This document shows positions 61,695 to 64,000 of a DNA stretch of 64,000 nt, in pieces. Origin of the DNA: Bermanella sp040371755. GTDB lineage: Bacteria > Pseudomonadota > Gammaproteobacteria > Pseudomonadales > Oceanobacteraceae. Positions within the stretch are counted from its first letter, which is position 1; every line of letters starts with the position of its first letter. The position numbers and the translations under genes were made by a program. The notes under the pieces were generated by a model, which saw only the letters and a list, made by a program, of their open reading frames with translations, was not told the DNA's origin and ran no database searches. The stretch is from positions 62,001 through 126,000 of the forward strand of contig NZ_BAABWE010000007.1 in the NCBI RefSeq assembly GCF_040371755.1, in the 5' to 3' direction.

Positions 61695-62660
61695 ATGGGG
61701 GCGGTTCAGGGCTATGACCTGATCGGCGATGTTCATGGCTGTGGTGTCACCTTGTGCCACCTGCTTGAGCAGATGGGTTATCGAAAGGTCAATGGCGTCT
61801 ATCAGCACCCTAAGGGGCGCGTAGTGGTCTTCATTGGTGATATCGTGGATCGTGGCCCTAATATCCGCTTAGCGTTAAGTGTTGTACGTGACATGGTAGA
61901 GCATGGTCATGCTCACATGGTAATGGGGAATCATGAATACAATGTATTAGCCTATTGTACGCCGTCAAGGTCGGGCAGTGAGCACCCGTATTTAAGGGAA
62001 CATACTGCACGAAATACCTTTATTGTGGAGCAGACCATCCGTCAATTTGAGCCTTATCCGCAAGAATGGCGTGATTATCTTGATTGGTTTCTTACGCTTC
62101 CTTTGTATGCTGAATTTGAACATTTTCGGACGGTGCACGCGTGTTGGGACCATCAGTTAATTAGCGAGATGAAAGGTCGTTATCGTCGCACAACTATGGA
62201 TGAAGAGTTTCTGCATGCGTCTATGGATCGGGAGTCTTTTGAAGGCCAATTGGTGGATCGCTTAACCCGTGGGACAGCATTAAAACTGCCCGATGGACGT
62301 AGTATTACTGCAAAAGATGGATTTGTAAGACATTTTTTTAGAACCAAGTTCTGGGAGAGCGAGCCAGAAGTTTACGATGACATCGTGTTTCAGCCAGATC
62401 CATTGCCAGAAGACATTGCTGAAAAACCCATTACGGCTAACGACCGAAAAGAGCTGTTGTATTACGGTCCATACGAGAAACCGTTATTCATTGGGCATTA
62501 TTGGATGAAAGGCATTCCGGGGCCAATCACCCATAATATTGCCTGTCTAGACTACAGTGCTGTGAAATACGGACGTTTAGTAGCTTACAGAATGGACGAT
62601 GAAAAACGCTTAGACCCAGATAAATTTTGCTGGTTGCGTGTTGAGCGTAAAGAAGATTAA
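61695..62660 (+). CDS. calcineurin-like metallophosphatase
   Basis: A 321-residue metallophosphoesterase of the PPP/ApaH-like type. Metal motifs are GDVHGCG (11-17), GDIVDRGPN (52-60) and GNHEYN (about 79-84), with a later LFIGHYW histidine segment. The natural substrate (protein, dinucleotide or other) is unknown. It is coupled to nadK; the rhomboid gene starts 4 bases after it. Confidence 0.88.
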   Translation: MGAVQGYDLIGDVHGCGVTLCHLLEQMGYRKVNGVYQHPKGRVVVFIGDIVDRGPNIRLALSVVRDMVEHGHAHMVMGNHEYNVLAYCTPSRSGSEHPYLREHTARNTFIVEQTIRQFEPYPQEWRDYLDWFLTLPLYAEFEHFRTVHACWDHQLISEMKGRYRRTTMDEEFLHASMDRESFEGQLVDRLTRGTALKLPDGRSITAKDGFVRHFFRTKFWESEPEVYDDIVFQPDPLPEDIAEKPITANDRKELLYYGPYEKPLFIGHYWMKGIPGPITHNIACLDYSAVKYGRLVAYRMDDEKRLDPDKFCWLRVERKED

Positions 62661-62664
62661 CCCT

Positions 62665-63477
62665 ATGTATTTAGCTTGCCACTGTGAGGACCAATACCCC
62701 ATTGAGCCACTGCTCAAAGAGTTGCAAGAGAAAGACGTAAAGTATGAAGTGCGTGAAGAGGGTGGGCAATTGTCCCTTTGGCTACAAGATCCAACTCTAA
62801 CAACGGCGGTAGCACAAGCCTATGAAGCCTATAAACAAGGGTATAGAAGGCAAAAGCAACATACTTTGACTATTGAAAACATCAAGCAGTTACCTATCAC
62901 TACAGGGTTGATTGTCGCTAGTTTGATGGTGGCGATGCTAACACAACTTGGGGAGCTGTTTTTAGATTGGTTTTTTATTGCACAAATCCAATATTACCCA
63001 AGATCTTGGATTCCCTATGATGGATTGAGTGTGATTTGGCACAGTATTAGCCCTATTTTTCTTCATTTTGGTGTGGAGCATTTGGTCTTTAATAGCTTGT
63101 CTTGCTGGTATTTAGGTTCCTTACTTGAACGTAAGTTGCCATTTTTTGCCTATATGGGTCTCGTCTTATTGGTGGCATTAATAAGTAATTATTGTCAGTT
63201 ATGGTTGTCTGGGCCGTTATTTGGTGGGCTGTCGGGTGTCGTGTATGGCTTAATTGGTTTTGCCTTTTGTTATCAATGGCTCCTTCGTAACTTAATGGTG
63301 CCCAAAGGTTTATTTTACTTGGCCATTGGTTGGTTAGTTTTAGGGTATACACCCATATTTCAAGCGGTTGGCTTAGGCTCTATGGCCAATGCAGCTCACT
63401 TGAGTGGGTTATTGAGCGGAGCCGCTTTGTTTTTTGTGTATTTTATTTTTGTAAAAAAGAGTCACTATGGATATTGA
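62665..63477 (+). CDS. rhomboid-family intramembrane protease (GlpG-like)
   Basis: A 270-residue protein: a cytoplasmic N-terminal domain (about 1-70), then six membrane helices. The catalytic S190 is in GGLSGVVYGLIGF and H245 in ANAAHLSGLLSG; the HFGVEHLVFNSL segment supplies oxyanion-hole residues. Layout and size match GlpG (276). Start ATG 62665 follows the phosphatase stop by 4 bases; the in-frame TTG upstream overlaps that gene. It is the second rhomboid-type protease in the window. Confidence 0.9.
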   Translation: MYLACHCEDQYPIEPLLKELQEKDVKYEVREEGGQLSLWLQDPTLTTAVAQAYEAYKQGYRRQKQHTLTIENIKQLPITTGLIVASLMVAMLTQLGELFLDWFFIAQIQYYPRSWIPYDGLSVIWHSISPIFLHFGVEHLVFNSLSCWYLGSLLERKLPFFAYMGLVLLVALISNYCQLWLSGPLFGGLSGVVYGLIGFAFCYQWLLRNLMVPKGLFYLAIGWLVLGYTPIFQAVGLGSMANAAHLSGLLSGAALFFVYFIFVKKSHYGY

Positions 63478-63727
63478 ACAATTAATCGCGTCCATGACGC
63501 CCGCTATTTATAACAATATGAAGCAAGCCCTTGAACTGGGTCGTTGGGGGGATGGACGAGCTGTAACTCCTGAGCAAAAAGAATACTCTTTAGAAGCCAT
63601 GATTCGTTACGAACACCTGAATAATATCCCAGAAACAGAACGAGTGGGTTATGTGGATATGACCAATAAGCGCAAAAAGAAACCCTCTGGCGGCGATGAT
63701 ACTCAAACCATCAAAATCATCGAATAA
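63467..63727 (+). CDS. DUF1315 (YeaC-like) protein
   Basis: An 86-residue soluble protein matching DUF1315/YeaC: PAIYNNMKQALELGRWGDGR and TPEQKEYSLEAMIRYE. A hydrophilic tail (KKKPSGGDD) follows. Function unknown. It overlaps the rhomboid gene by 11 bases. Confidence 0.9.
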   Translation: MDIEQLIASMTPAIYNNMKQALELGRWGDGRAVTPEQKEYSLEAMIRYEHLNNIPETERVGYVDMTNKRKKKPSGGDDTQTIKIIE

Positions 63728-63752
63728 TAAGAATATTAAGGCTTAATGAGTA

Positions 63753-64000
63753 ATGAAGTACCAAGGTCATTTATCAAAAATGCACATTTCGGCTGATGGG
63801 GAAGTAGCTCAATATTCCATCAAGCTTGATGAACAGTTGATTCCTATTAATGAAATGCTCGGTCAGCCGATAACTATAGAATACCTTGGTGATATTCACT
63901 GCCAAGCTTGTGGGCGAGTCAGTAAAAAAAGTTTCGCTCAAGGGTATTGCTACCCTTGTTTTTCACGCTTAGCGCAATGTGATACTTGTATCATGAGCCC
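63753..64000 (+). CDS. DUF2797 family protein, 5' part
   Basis: An open frame from ATG 63753 runs off the window end (about 82 residues visible). MKYQGHLSKMHI, then PINEMLGQPITIEYLGDIHC and a cysteine-rich stretch HCQACGRVSKKSFAQGYCY, PCF, CDTC, resemble DUF2797 proteins, which carry zinc-finger-like cysteines. The function is unknown. It follows yeaC by 25 bases, the same neighbour order as in other gammaproteobacteria. Confidence 0.85.
   Translation, partial: MKYQGHLSKMHISADGEVAQYSIKLDEQLIPINEMLGQPITIEYLGDIHCQACGRVSKKSFAQGYCYPCFSRLAQCDTCIMS

Overview
The window is an ordinary chromosomal stretch of a Gram-negative gammaproteobacterium with fairly low GC. The gene set (complete Tol-Pal, BamC, MlaA, BepA, TusA, RdgC, HrpA, GpsA, DUF1853, DUF1315/YeaC, a rhombosortase, a PA3286-like FabH) and the many compact operons suggest a marine Oceanospirillales-type bacterium (Bermanella/Oleispira-like). 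That placement rests on gene content only. No phage, insertion sequence, CRISPR array, rRNA or origin was seen.

1-16,400: an unrecognised gene fragment, then ruvC-ruvA-ruvB-ybgC-tolQ-tolR-tolA-tolB-pal-cpoB on the plus strand. Candidate LexA boxes precede ruvC and ruvA. Two identical tRNA-Lys genes follow, each with its own promoter, then nadA, bepA (minus), tusA-like, perM-like, dapA, bamC, a metallo-hydrolase, an outer-membrane protein, a small lipoprotein and an FKBP lipoprotein.

16,500-29,300: a minus-strand tRNA-Asn/Pro/Pro cluster with a strong promoter and an HD-GYP gene; pheA, dgt and lepB; a small membrane ORF; a thioredoxin-fold protein; a periplasmic binding protein overlapping a hybrid histidine kinase. 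On the minus strand are a nitroreductase, a lipoprotein, an MltC-like transglycosylase, a protein that reads as a MlaC/SBP_bac_3 fusion, and a DUF416 protein.

29,500-43,990: a membrane/winged-helix protein behind a perfect 20-bp palindrome, a large vWA protein with an acidic tail, a MoxR ATPase with its CoxE-like vWA partner, a lipase-like hydrolase, fadD, hrpA and a FabH-like synthase.

44,050-46,620: the most interesting locus, a four-gene RiPP metallophore/bufferin-type operon. It has a secreted precursor with eight EGKCG motifs, a DUF692 (MNIO) modifying enzyme, a DUF2063 partner and a DoxX-family membrane protein. An inverted repeat lies upstream.

46,800-64,000: a porin behind tandem Pho-box-like repeats, mlaA, a PilZ protein, an HsbR/HsbA-like response-regulator phosphatase and STAS pair, gpsA, a DUF4389-sixA-TraB-hydrolase-hydrolase chain, a thioesterase, an RluA-type synthase, a DTW protein, rdgC, a rhombosortase, an outer-membrane barrel, DUF1853, nadK, a metallophosphatase, a rhomboid protease, yeaC and the start of a DUF2797 gene. 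Taken together the window is rich in envelope functions (Tol-Pal, BAM, Mla, peptidoglycan, signal peptidase, intramembrane proteases).
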